From Planctomycetota bacterium (GTDB lineage: Bacteria; Planctomycetota; UBA1135; UBA2386), in NCBI GenBank assembly GCA_014192625.1, contig BJHM01000002.1, positions 124,001 to 188,000 on the forward strand: DNA of 64,000 bases, read 5' to 3'. Under the pieces are notes generated by a model, which was not told the DNA's origin, did no database searches, and was given only the letters and a program-made list of their open reading frames with translations. A program made the position numbers and the translations under genes. Of this stretch, positions 33,422 to 42,503 are shown in pieces (position 1 is the first letter of the stretch; every line of letters begins with the position of its first letter).

Positions 33422-36334
33422 ATGCAATTGCGATTTGTCAGCACCATAGCGCTAGTGGTTGGGTTGGCTGGGTTTACAGGCTGCTCTGGTGGCAGCAGCG
33501 CGAACTCGACTGGCTCGGCGGTAGCCTCTGGGGCAGCCTTCCGAGTGTTGTCGTGCAACCTAGGCTGCACCAGTACCGGCTGTCAGATTCAAGATATCGC
33601 CCAGAACTCGAGCATCATCATGACCTTTACCCGCGATTTGGATCCGCGCTGGGTAAACACCGCGACGATGCAATTTGTCACCGCGAGCGGCGAGCTCCCA
33701 ATTGGTCAATACTTTGTGCGCGGGCCGGTGGTGGAGTTCGTGCCGGAGGTGCTGGTCGTTGGCACCCAAACCTTCTTCGGTTTTAAGCCCGGAGAGACAT
33801 ACAACCTGCGGTTGCCCGGCGGCGTTGGTGAGGCCAACTCGATCCGTTCGACAGCCAGCGATTCACTCGCAGCTACATATTCCTGCACGCTCAATGTGAC
33901 GCGAGGCATCATCGACCTGAACGGCGTCCCGCCGAGTGCCGTCATTACCTCGCCGACCGCGGTTGTCAATGTGCCGCGCAACATGGTAATCGTGCTCGAA
34001 TTCAATGAACTACTCGACATCACGCCGTTCATCGGCACCTCGGGCAGTTCGAGCCCGGTGATCTACGCAGTGCGTCGCACCCGCGAGTTGAATGGCGTGC
34101 GTGAATGCAGCCCAAACTCAGCGCCGCAGGTGTTGCAGGGTGCGCCCACCGTGACTTTGGATGCCGCGCGCAGCGTTACCCTAGTTACGTTTCTGCCGCG
34201 CGATACCTTGCCAGGCAATACCTGTGTTGAGGTCACCGTTACGGGCAACGTTCGGGATCTTTCCGGCAGGGCTGCTGCCGTCCAGGTGTTTCAGTACATC
34301 ACGGAACCAGCACAGCTCATCGACCAGGTTTATACGGAAGAATTTGATGACGCATCACAGCTTGATCGCGCTGCCTCGGCAGGCAGTTGGGGCGGTGGTG
34401 AAGCGGTATTTGGCCCGATTGGCGGCGACGGTCGTCACGGCACTTTTCGTGCCGATCTCGGGGTCCCCGATAGCGTGCCCGGCACCGATGGCCGACTTGT
34501 CTACACGATTAATACTGACAACACGATCGTGCCGGGCTCGAGCACGATCACTGGTCTGCCGATTGCCGTTACTGACGGCAACTTCTACTTCGACCAGATG
34601 GTTGTGCCAGTGAACGTGCGCCTCAAGTTTTCAGGCAATAGCCCGCCGCGATTCCACGTGCGCGGCCGCCTCGAAGTGTTTGGCGTAATCGACCAGAAAG
34701 GGCTCGATCAGACGTTCTACGATCCGTCGTTTGCGTTTAGCACCCAAGGTTTCATTGCCCCGGGCCAAGATGGCAGTCTCGGCGGTGCCTTTGGCGGTCG
34801 CGGCGGCGCGGGCGCGACCGAGTCCACTGGTTTGGCTAACCCCGGTCAGATTAACGGCTTGAATGGGTCGGACTGCAGGGTCCTCAGCGGCCACGCATAC
34901 GCGGGGCAGCGGGTCGGCAGTGCTGGTAAGGGCTCGCGCGCGTTCCCGGTCTCAGGTCTGACTACAGGCTTGGTCTTTGCAGCTACTACGGTCGCCTATG
35001 GTGTGCAGGCTGCGGCTGGCGGTGGTGGCGGTGGTTACTTCGTTGCTGGCGCTCCCGGGCGTGCGATCACCAACACGATGCCTGAGAATAACTCTACGTT
35101 CGGCTCGACTCTGTTTCCGCCGAGTCGCGGCTTCTTAGGACCGAATTCGTCCATGCGAGTCAGCAGCACTGCCTTTGCTTCGGTGGTGCAGAAGGTGCAA
35201 AATACGGCCGCTACGCCAGCAACTGCGATTGTCTATGGCGCCAATGATGTGACTGGCGAGGTCTATGTTGGTTTGGTGACGGGCACTTGGCTTGTCAATG
35301 ATCCGATTTTGAGCCTCTCTGGAGTCCAGCTTGCGACCGTCACGGGCAACTTGCAGACCAACGCCGGCAATGCGTTTCCGGTGTTTCCCATACCTGCAGG
35401 GGCAAAGAGCACCCAGCACTTTCTGGTGGGCGGCTCGGGCGGCGGTGGCGGTGGCAGTCAGGCGACCTTTGCGCTGCGCGTCAGTAGCGCTTCGACGCCG
35501 ATCGCCTGGGCCGCAGGTGCTGGCGGTGCTGGCGGCGGTGGCGCGATTGCGTTGTGCGCTGGCGATGAGCTGGTGATTGGTGCAAGCACACCTGCCGGTG
35601 CCCAGAATGCTCAGGTCACAGCCAAGGGCGGAAAGTGCTCGGCAGCGCCGCTCACGCCAGCCTCAGTATCCCAAGCCGCGCCAGGTGGTGGTGGCTCGGG
35701 CGGATCCGTCGTGCTGCAATCTGGCCGGGTCGCTAGCGTAATTGGCTTGGTCGAAGTTCTGGGTGGTGTCGGTGGCACGATCAATCGTTCAACACTGCAG
35801 GGGCCACCAGCCGGAGCAAACGTAAGCACCGAAGGTGGCACTGGTGCTGCGGGCTTCATCCGCCTTGAGCTCCCCGGTTCGCCGACGATTAGCGCGTTAC
35901 CGAATGCTCTGCCACCAGCGACTAGCGTGAACGTGGCGCCGTTGACGGAGCAGGATGACCGTTCGGGATTCCGGTCCAATTTTATCTCGACCGGCCAGCC
36001 TTTTGGTCCCGAATATCTTCGCTACGAGATCGAAGCGCTGGTCGATGGTGTCCCAAGGACCTTCAGTGACGACCCTGCGGTTGGTCAGGCAGCCAGCTTT
36101 GGGGGGCCTTCGTTTGCGCCGATTGAGGCTCGCTTCCAGGCTGCGACGATGGACCTGTTGACCAACCAGATTGAGGCAAACTCGATCCGTCCGTGGCGTG
36201 TCACCGTCCGCGCCAGCCAAGATCCAAGCCTCGCCGATGATGGCCTAAACTCATTCCGTTACCAAATCGTGATTGATCGGTCGACTGGCCAGACAGTCGT
36301 GATCGATAAGGTCAAGGTGATCTATCGTGCCTGA
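33422..36334 (+). CDS. Giant glycine-rich surface lipoprotein C1
   Basis: The lipoprotein has 970 residues. The signal peptide ends in the lipobox FTGC, and the mature N terminus carries Cys45-x3-Cys49-x4-Cys54 (SCNLGCTSTGCQ). Two SbsA-like Ig domains follow (SIIMTFTRDLDPRWVN and NMVIVLEFNELLDI), with a FGFKPGETYNL loop like that in B1 and B2. The middle (about residues 448-765) contains poly-glycine runs (GGGGGGYFVAG, GGSGGGGGGSQ, GAGGGGAIALCAG, GGGGSGGSVVLQSG). The C-terminal 200 residues are beta-rich. C2 is the adjacent paralog. No enzyme motif is seen. ATG 33422 begins a clean signal peptide. Confidence 0.8.
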   Translation: MQLRFVSTIALVVGLAGFTGCSGGSSANSTGSAVASGAAFRVLSCNLGCTSTGCQIQDIAQNSSIIMTFTRDLDPRWVNTATMQFVTASGELPIGQYFVRGPVVEFVPEVLVVGTQTFFGFKPGETYNLRLPGGVGEANSIRSTASDSLAATYSCTLNVTRGIIDLNGVPPSAVITSPTAVVNVPRNMVIVLEFNELLDITPFIGTSGSSSPVIYAVRRTRELNGVRECSPNSAPQVLQGAPTVTLDAARSVTLVTFLPRDTLPGNTCVEVTVTGNVRDLSGRAAAVQVFQYITEPAQLIDQVYTEEFDDASQLDRAASAGSWGGGEAVFGPIGGDGRHGTFRADLGVPDSVPGTDGRLVYTINTDNTIVPGSSTITGLPIAVTDGNFYFDQMVVPVNVRLKFSGNSPPRFHVRGRLEVFGVIDQKGLDQTFYDPSFAFSTQGFIAPGQDGSLGGAFGGRGGAGATESTGLANPGQINGLNGSDCRVLSGHAYAGQRVGSAGKGSRAFPVSGLTTGLVFAATTVAYGVQAAAGGGGGGYFVAGAPGRAITNTMPENNSTFGSTLFPPSRGFLGPNSSMRVSSTAFASVVQKVQNTAATPATAIVYGANDVTGEVYVGLVTGTWLVNDPILSLSGVQLATVTGNLQTNAGNAFPVFPIPAGAKSTQHFLVGGSGGGGGGSQATFALRVSSASTPIAWAAGAGGAGGGGAIALCAGDELVIGASTPAGAQNAQVTAKGGKCSAAPLTPASVSQAAPGGGGSGGSVVLQSGRVASVIGLVEVLGGVGGTINRSTLQGPPAGANVSTEGGTGAAGFIRLELPGSPTISALPNALPPATSVNVAPLTEQDDRSGFRSNFISTGQPFGPEYLRYEIEALVDGVPRTFSDDPAVGQAASFGGPSFAPIEARFQAATMDLLTNQIEANSIRPWRVTVRASQDPSLADDGLNSFRYQIVIDRSTGQTVVIDKVKVIYRA

Positions 36335-36368
36335 TCTCATCAGCCAAGCCTCGCGCGAGCAATTCTCC

Positions 36369-39098
36369 ATGCACAAGCCAACACGTTTGTTGTTCATCAG
36401 CAGCCTGCTTGCCTCGATCCTCGCTAGCTGCTCAGGTGGGTCATCCGCAACCGGTTCTTCGGGGAATGCTGCCGCTGGCGCTGGCGCTGGTGGCCGCTGT
36501 GCCGATACCTCAAACTTCTGCCTGCTGTCCTGCGATCTCACCTGCGGCGCGACTGGCTGCCAAGTCACGCAGGTGGCCGAGAACCAGCGCCTACAGTTTC
36601 GGTTCAGTCAGCCGATCGCTTTAGCCTCGGTCAGTGGCAGTAGTTTTTCGATCCGCACGGCTCATGGCATCTCGCCGGATGGGCGGTTTGAAGTCAATAA
36701 TCAAGCGATCACCTTTGTGCCCTCGATCAGCGTCACAAACGGCATCAGTTCGTTTGGTTTCCAGCGCAACGAGTCTTACATCCTGACATTGCCTGCCGGC
36801 GCGCAAGGTGTGCATTCCAGCAGCGGTGGTCTGTTGTCGCGTGAGTTTAGCTGCACCGTGACGGCCACGCTTGGCATCATCGACGAGGACAACGCGCCAC
36901 CCCTTGCCTCTTTGTTTGCACCGCAAAATCAAAATGCCGCACCGGTGGATGCGACCTTCGTGCTGCGCTTTAGCGAAGTCATCGACACCGCGCCGTTGCT
37001 CGGTTCGCTGTCCGCTACGTCGCCGATTCGTTTCTTGCTCCGGCGTTCGCGATTGGACCCTGTCACGCAGGTGAGGGTTTGCGACCAAAGTGGCGTTCCG
37101 ATTGTGCTCGGGGGTATCCCGCGCATAGCGCTGGAGTTGGTCAACGGCCGCAACGTGTCCACAGTCACCTTCAAGCCAAACGTAAACCTGCCGGGTTTCA
37201 GCTGTGTTCAGGTCCAAGTAACTTCGGATCTGCGCGATCTTTCAGGCAAACCAGCAGTCGCTGTTGAGTTTGCGGTGTTCACCGAATTCGCGCCGCAAAG
37301 TGACTTCACCTTCACCGAGTTGTTTGCTTCGCCACTGCGTTTTGACCCGGTCATCTCGGGCGGCATCTGGAGCTCAGGAGCGCATCCTGCCGAGATCGGC
37401 GGCGATGGTCGCCACGGCAGCTTCGAAGCCACTCTTGGCACCACGATCAACACTGGTATTTACGAGTGGAACACGGACAATTTTTCGATCCCAGCCAGCC
37501 GCACGCTCAATGGGCAAACAGCGACGATCACAGACGGCAAGTTCTTCTTCACTGACTTCTTTTTGCCCGCCAACACGACGGTTCGCTTCATTGGCAACAA
37601 TCCAGCACAGATCTTCGTGCGCGGCGAAGTCCAAATCGGTGGTCGCCTAGAGGCCAACGCAGCGGCGATGACGCTGTTTTCAAACCGCCAAACCAACAGT
37701 CTAACCACGGTGATTCCCGGCCAAGCAGGTGGTGCGGCAGGTGCTGGCGGCGGTAGCGGTGGCAAGGGTGGTGATCGCTGTCGCGGCACGGGCCCAACCT
37801 TGGTGAATGGCGTGCAAGCCGAGAATGGCGTATTTGGCGGCAATGCCAAAGTGTTGCTCGGTCACGCGTATGCGAACAACACGTTATTGACCGGCGGGCG
37901 CGGTTCGCCGCTGTTCCCAGCAGCCGGTCAAAGCACACTACTTGCGGGCTACAACACGATCCAGACTGTCTACTACAGCGCAACGGCATCGGGTGGCGGT
38001 GGCGGTGGTTACATGAGCGCTGGCCTGTTTGGCTTAGTCACGACCCCGGGACCGGCAGCAACCAATCCCGTAGGCCTCCAAATTTCAGGCACACCCAACC
38101 CGGGTGGTATTGCGTTTAGCCTGACGCCATTCCCGCCGCAGTCAAACTACCAATCGTTGACCCATTACTTGGTGGGTGGTTCAGGTGGCGGCGGTGGCGG
38201 AAGTCACCCGCTATGGGCACTGCAATATCAGCCCTTGGCCCCAAGTAACCCATGGGTTGCTGGTGCTGGTGGTTCGGGTGGCGGTGGCGCATACGCGTTG
38301 CGTGCCGGTGGCACGGTGAGTGTTTTGAGCACCGGGGTGCTTGAGGCAAAGGGTGGCACCGGCGTTCAGTTTAAAGGTGATGATCCCAACACGCCGACTG
38401 TGGAAGCGCCTAACTTTCCCACCAATAACTACGGCGTAGCTTCGCCTGGCGGTGGTGGTTCTGGCGGCAGCATGCTGCTCCAGTCGAGCCGCGCCATCAG
38501 CATGCTTGGCCGCATCGACTCCAGTGGCGGAGGTGGCAGCGTGACGGGCGGCTGGGCCACAAGCTCGGTGACCCCAAACATCGTCTCCACAGGTGGCCGA
38601 GGCTCGGACGGCTTTTATCGCATCGAGGCACTGCGCGGGGCGGCGGTCACGGTTACACCGGCCGGCGCGATGATACCCGTTTATTCCGCTTCAACCAACC
38701 TAGGCGAGCTCGTGGACCGCGACGCATTCGTTGGCTGCGCCTCGACCTACCGGAACAGCAGCCTCGTGTTCCCGCCAGATTGGCTGCGCTACGAACTCGT
38801 GGTCGAATTAAACGGCGTATCCCAGCTCTACTCTGACGACCCTTCGGTCCCTTCACTGGGCCCGGCTGACAACTCGCTCGTGCCAGTGAGAGTGAGCTTT
38901 CAAGGGACGCGATTCAACACGGCGAATGGTTTGGCAGAGCCTGGCTCCCAGGGGCCGTGGCGCGATTTCGTCAACCTCAATCAAGGGCCAAGCATCAACA
39001 ACGACGGTGCGACCGGCTTCCGCTTTCAGTTGATCTTCAACCGCGGGTCGTATCCGGGCGCAGTGGTCACTCGCTGCTCGGTTTTTGCCCGCGGCTGA
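36369..39098 (+). CDS. Giant glycine-rich surface lipoprotein C2
   Basis: The lipoprotein has 909 residues, with lipobox ILASC and then Cys55-x3-Cys59-x4-Cys64 (SCDLTCGATGCQ), the same motif and spacing as C1. Landmarks line up along the whole length: RLQFRFSQPIALAS, SFGFQRNESYIL, EIGGDGRHGSFEATLG (C1: PIGGDGRHGTFRADLG), a glycine-rich middle (about 451-700, with GGGGGGYMSAG, GGSGGGGGGSH, GAGGSGGGGAYALRAGG and GGGGSGGSMLLQSS) and a beta-rich C terminus. It starts 34 bases after C1. An alternative ATG at 36327 would overlap C1 and precede the signal peptide with a polar stretch, so I prefer 36369. A hairpin at 39109-39135 follows the stop. Confidence 0.8.
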   Translation: MHKPTRLLFISSLLASILASCSGGSSATGSSGNAAAGAGAGGRCADTSNFCLLSCDLTCGATGCQVTQVAENQRLQFRFSQPIALASVSGSSFSIRTAHGISPDGRFEVNNQAITFVPSISVTNGISSFGFQRNESYILTLPAGAQGVHSSSGGLLSREFSCTVTATLGIIDEDNAPPLASLFAPQNQNAAPVDATFVLRFSEVIDTAPLLGSLSATSPIRFLLRRSRLDPVTQVRVCDQSGVPIVLGGIPRIALELVNGRNVSTVTFKPNVNLPGFSCVQVQVTSDLRDLSGKPAVAVEFAVFTEFAPQSDFTFTELFASPLRFDPVISGGIWSSGAHPAEIGGDGRHGSFEATLGTTINTGIYEWNTDNFSIPASRTLNGQTATITDGKFFFTDFFLPANTTVRFIGNNPAQIFVRGEVQIGGRLEANAAAMTLFSNRQTNSLTTVIPGQAGGAAGAGGGSGGKGGDRCRGTGPTLVNGVQAENGVFGGNAKVLLGHAYANNTLLTGGRGSPLFPAAGQSTLLAGYNTIQTVYYSATASGGGGGGYMSAGLFGLVTTPGPAATNPVGLQISGTPNPGGIAFSLTPFPPQSNYQSLTHYLVGGSGGGGGGSHPLWALQYQPLAPSNPWVAGAGGSGGGGAYALRAGGTVSVLSTGVLEAKGGTGVQFKGDDPNTPTVEAPNFPTNNYGVASPGGGGSGGSMLLQSSRAISMLGRIDSSGGGGSVTGGWATSSVTPNIVSTGGRGSDGFYRIEALRGAAVTVTPAGAMIPVYSASTNLGELVDRDAFVGCASTYRNSSLVFPPDWLRYELVVELNGVSQLYSDDPSVPSLGPADNSLVPVRVSFQGTRFNTANGLAEPGSQGPWRDFVNLNQGPSINNDGATGFRFQLIFNRGSYPGAVVTRCSVFARG

Positions 39099-39108
39099 CC
39101 CGCCCTCT

Positions 39109-39135
39109 GTGTGCTCGCTTCGTGCGAGCGCACAC
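39109..39135 (+). terminator. Hairpin after lipoprotein C2
   Basis: GTGTGC-TCGC pairs with GCGA-GC-GCACAC around a five-base loop (two-base bulge), ten bases after the C2 stop. It has no clear T-run. It is probably the end of the C1-C2 transcript. Confidence 0.55.
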
Positions 39136-39154
39136 TTCCTAGCTTGCGACTCGC

Positions 39155-40351
39155 ATGAACAAGTTGCGCGCTCGCCATGTGTTCCTCGGCGCGCGCGGCT
39201 TTCTGTCGCCTGGCGAGATCCAGTGGGATCAGCGCGGCATCATTGTTTCGGTGCGGAAGGCGCGCGGCAATGTGGAAGACCTTGTGGTGCTGCCTGGCCT
39301 CGTCGATGCCCACGTGCACCTGCAGACGGACCCGCTGCCAAAGATCGAGCGTCATTTTTTGTCTTGGGTGCGCGCCGTCTTAGCGGCACGCAATGGCCGA
39401 AGCAAATCGGCTGACGTTGCTGCGGCCACGCAGTCCCTGCGCACTCTGCTTGCTTCCGGCACGACTGCGGTGGGCGAGATCGACAGCACTGGGTTGAGTC
39501 CACGGGCACTTGGCCGTGTGCCGCTGGTGGGGCGCTGCTATCAGGAGCTGACCGGCTTCCATCTCGACTCTGATGGCGCTGTGGCGCGGATCGCAGAGCG
39601 TGCTTTTGCAGCGAGCAATCACTGCTTGGCTGGGTTGTCGCCGCACGCACCCTACTCAGCCTCTGCCGCGCTGATCCGCACGGCGGCAAAACAACGTTGC
39701 CACCTCGCCATTCACTGCGCGGAGGTTCCGGAGGAGCAGCAGTTCTTGCGTCATGGGTGCGGCCCGTTTGCCGAACTGCTAGCGCAGCTTGGCCGGCTGC
39801 CAGCGGGCTATCGTCCACCAGGCGTGGGGGCGGTGCGATATCTGCATTCGTTAGGCGTGCTCGGGCCGCGCACCCAACTCATCCATTGCCAAGAGCTCGA
39901 ACGTGGCGACCTTGGCATCCTCGCAGCAACGCGTTCGCCGATCGTGGTCTGTCCGGGCACCATCGAATGGTTTTTGCGCACACCGCCGCCAGTGCCGGTC
40001 TGGTTGAAGGCTGGCCTCGAAGTGGCAATCGGCACCGACTCGCGCGCCAGCAACACCGAACTGTCGATGCGGCGAGAGCTATCGCGCGCCGCGAACTTTT
40101 GGCCAACCCTTGCGCCGGCCACTCTGCTGCAAATGGCAACGTTGCATGGTGCGCGCAGCCTCGGTCGAAGCGATCACGGCCGGATTGGGCGCACCGCGCG
40201 GGCCGATTTTTGTGCCATCGCTGCTTTTACGGATCACCCCGGTCAGACTCTAGCCGCCTTTGTGCATGGCGAAGCGCCGATCGCTGGGGTGTGGCTTGGC
40301 GGCATACGACAGCACAGGCATCGTGTTGAGCCTAGGGCGCACGGCCCTTAG
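39155..40351 (+). CDS. Amidohydrolase, possibly aminodeoxyfutalosine deaminase
   Basis: The protein has 398 residues. It belongs to the ATZ/TRZ (cytosine deaminase-like) amidohydrolases: GLVDAHVHL near the N terminus, IHCAEVPEEQQFL with an HxxE-type pattern, LIHCQEL, and GTDSRASNTELSM as the conserved metal Asp region. LSPHAPYSAS and the AEVPEEQQFLRHGCGPF stretch resemble the enzymes that deaminate aminodeoxyfutalosine in futalosine-type menaquinone synthesis. S-adenosylhomocysteine or guanine deaminases are alternatives, and the exact substrate cannot be read here. CPGTIEWF replaces the CPxSN pattern more common in the family. No other menaquinone gene is in the window. ATG 39155 is 56 bases after C2. 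The C-terminal 15 residues look like a non-homologous tail (His/Arg-rich). Confidence 0.72.
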   Translation: MNKLRARHVFLGARGFLSPGEIQWDQRGIIVSVRKARGNVEDLVVLPGLVDAHVHLQTDPLPKIERHFLSWVRAVLAARNGRSKSADVAAATQSLRTLLASGTTAVGEIDSTGLSPRALGRVPLVGRCYQELTGFHLDSDGAVARIAERAFAASNHCLAGLSPHAPYSASAALIRTAAKQRCHLAIHCAEVPEEQQFLRHGCGPFAELLAQLGRLPAGYRPPGVGAVRYLHSLGVLGPRTQLIHCQELERGDLGILAATRSPIVVCPGTIEWFLRTPPPVPVWLKAGLEVAIGTDSRASNTELSMRRELSRAANFWPTLAPATLLQMATLHGARSLGRSDHGRIGRTARADFCAIAAFTDHPGQTLAAFVHGEAPIAGVWLGGIRQHRHRVEPRAHGP

Positions 40352-40409
40352 AGTGGCAGGGACTTCCGCAAGCCTGATATCTGGGTAGGGGAACAACCAA
40401 GAGCCGCCG

Positions 40410-41396
40410 ATGAACTTTGTCGAACTGATCCGCTCGCAGCAGGGTTTTCTGCTGACTGGGCATGAGCGGCCGGACGGCGATTGCCTCGGTGCCGAAGTTG
40501 CGCTCTTCCATTTGCTGAAGGCCCTTGGCAAGGATGTGGTGATCGTCAATCCCGATCCGATCACGAAGACGCACGACTTCCTGACGCGCCACACGCCGTT
40601 CCAAACCGTGAACAAACAGCAGCCGCTGCCACCGTTTGGCGTTGCTGTGCTGCTTGATTGTTGTCAGTTGTCCAGGCTCGGCGAGCTTGGACCGCGCATT
40701 CGCAACAGTGGCGCCGTGATTGCAGTGATAGACCACCATGTCGGCAGCGATCGCGCCGATGGCCAGGTTTGTTACGTCGATTCGACCGCGGCCGCCACTG
40801 GCGCTTTGGTGCGCAGGCTCTATCGCGAGTTCGGTGTGCCGCTGCAGTTGCCGGCTGCCGAGGGCGTGTTTTTATCGCTGGTCTCGGACACCGGTTGGTT
40901 TCGATACTCCAACACGGACGTTGAAGTGCTCTCGCTCGCCGCGGAGTTGATTGGTCTTGGTGTCAACTCGAGCGTGATCTACGACCACATCTATCGCCGT
41001 ATGCATCCCGAGTCGGTCGAGATCTTGGTGGCGGCTCTGGGTCGTCATAAAAAGTGCCTTGGTGGGAAGCTCGCCATGGTTTGCCTTGATCGCAATTTGG
41101 CAGATCACGCGAGTCGGATCGACTTCGATACGGATGCGGTCATCGATCCGCTGCGATCGCTAGAAGGCGTGGAAGTGGTCGCCATTTTGAAAGAACGGTT
41201 TGACGGCGCGATCCGGTTATCGCTGCGCGCCAAGGGCGATGTCGATGTGCAAAGCATTGCGGCTGCGTTTGGCGGCGGTGGTCATCGCAAAGCTGCCGGT
41301 GCTTCGATCGCTATGTCGCTCAGCGACGCAGCCTTGGCGGTCGAGGAGCAGGCGCGTAAGGCGATCGAGGCCGTGTTTGCAAAGGAGCGTGTGTGA
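40410..41396 (+). CDS. nrnA: DHH/DHHA1 phosphoesterase, NrnA-like
   Basis: The protein has 328 residues. The DHH domain has TGHERPDGDCLGAEVAL, LLDCCQLSRLG and the DHHVG signature, and the C-terminal DHHA1 domain carries FGGGGHRKAAG. This is the plan of NrnA, a bifunctional nuclease that degrades 2-5-mer RNA and dephosphorylates pAp. The Asp and His ligands of the two-metal site are present. It starts 58 bases after the amidohydrolase. Its stop overlaps the next start by four bases. Confidence 0.9.
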   Translation: MNFVELIRSQQGFLLTGHERPDGDCLGAEVALFHLLKALGKDVVIVNPDPITKTHDFLTRHTPFQTVNKQQPLPPFGVAVLLDCCQLSRLGELGPRIRNSGAVIAVIDHHVGSDRADGQVCYVDSTAAATGALVRRLYREFGVPLQLPAAEGVFLSLVSDTGWFRYSNTDVEVLSLAAELIGLGVNSSVIYDHIYRRMHPESVEILVAALGRHKKCLGGKLAMVCLDRNLADHASRIDFDTDAVIDPLRSLEGVEVVAILKERFDGAIRLSLRAKGDVDVQSIAAAFGGGGHRKAAGASIAMSLSDAALAVEEQARKAIEAVFAKERV

Positions 41397-42142
41397 CCGC
41401 GTTTGCAGTCATCTCCGACTTGCACGCAAATCTTGAAGCTGTCGAGGCCGTATTTCATCGCATCGAACAACTTGGCATCCGCGAGACGGTCTGTCTCGGC
41501 GATGTCGTCGGCTATGGCGCGGACCCTGGCCCGACGACGCGGTTGGTGATGCAGCACTGCAAGTGGACGATCAAGGGGAACCATGATTGGGGCCTGTTCC
41601 ATGGTGCCGAGGACTTCAACCCACTCGCCCGCGACGCGCTCATGTTCACGCGGCGCAAGCTGCAACCATCGGTGTTCACGCCCGGCCGAAGGGCTGCGTG
41701 GCAGTTCTTGCGGGATCTGCCGGAACGCCGCGAAGATTTTGGCTATCTGTTTTGCCATGGCTCACCGCGCGACCCGGTCATGGAGTACATGCTGAAGAGC
41801 GACGGCTTTCTGGATCCGGAGAAGATGTCCCAGAACTTCCAGCGCATCGACAGCCCGTGCTTCATTGGCCACACGCATTGGCCAGGCATCCATCGACCGG
41901 ACTTTCGCTTCTCGCATGCCACGGATGAGCAGTGCGAGTTTGTCATTGCAGGGCCATGTATCGTCAACGTCGGCAGTGTCGGCCAACCGCGAGATGGCGA
42001 CCCACGCGCATCGTTTGCGATCGTCTACGACGGCCGCGTTGAGATTCATCGGGTGGCCTACGACTTCCGCGCCACGCAAGCCAAGATTCTCGCCGCCGGC
42101 CTCCATCCGGCGCTGGCCGAACGCCTAGCGCGCGGCAAATGA
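41393..42142 (+). CDS. Calcineurin-like metallophosphoesterase (YfcE-type)
   Basis: The protein has 249 residues. All metal motifs are present: ISDLHANLEA, LGDVVGYG, KGNHDWG, CHGSPRDP and IGHTHWPG. The fold is that of small bacterial phosphodiesterases such as YfcE/MJ0936; natural substrate unknown. The GTG start overlaps the nrnA stop by four bases (GTGA), and its stop overlaps the cutA start by four, so nrnA, this gene and cutA are translationally linked. Confidence 0.9.
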   Translation: MTAFAVISDLHANLEAVEAVFHRIEQLGIRETVCLGDVVGYGADPGPTTRLVMQHCKWTIKGNHDWGLFHGAEDFNPLARDALMFTRRKLQPSVFTPGRRAAWQFLRDLPERREDFGYLFCHGSPRDPVMEYMLKSDGFLDPEKMSQNFQRIDSPCFIGHTHWPGIHRPDFRFSHATDEQCEFVIAGPCIVNVGSVGQPRDGDPRASFAIVYDGRVEIHRVAYDFRATQAKILAAGLHPALAERLARGK

Positions 42143-42501
42143 ACGTGGCAACGGAGTCCTTCGATGTGGTCCTCGTGCTTTGCACGGCGAAAGCAGTCGG
42201 CGGGCCGGGCGAACTCGGCGCGCGCGAGATCGCAGCGACGTTGGTCAATGAGCGACTGTGCGCCTGCGTCTCCTCGGTCCCGCAAGTGGCGAGCTGCTAC
42301 CGTTGGGAGGGCGAGCTGCTGCATGTTGAGGAGACGCTCTTCATGATCAAGACGACCCGCGCTGCCCTGCAGGCATTGCAAAGTCGATTGCTTTCACTGC
42401 ATCCGTATGAGGTGCCTGAGTTTCTCGTCATCCCGGTCGTGGCTGGCCTACCGGGATACCTGCAGTGGGTCACGGAATCTGTCGAGCGGGAGGTGCGGTA
42501 A
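42139..42501 (+). CDS. cutA: CutA-family divalent ion tolerance protein
   Basis: The protein has 120 residues, a typical length. NERLCACVSSVPQVASCYRW, EETLFMIKTTRAAL and LHPYEVPEFLVIPV match the trimeric CutA fold core, including the Cys used for metal binding. The family is linked to copper tolerance, but its mechanism is poorly understood. The ATG overlaps the previous stop (ATGA). Confidence 0.93.
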   Translation: MNVATESFDVVLVLCTAKAVGGPGELGAREIAATLVNERLCACVSSVPQVASCYRWEGELLHVEETLFMIKTTRAALQALQSRLLSLHPYEVPEFLVIPVVAGLPGYLQWVTESVEREVR

Positions 42502-42503
42502 CG

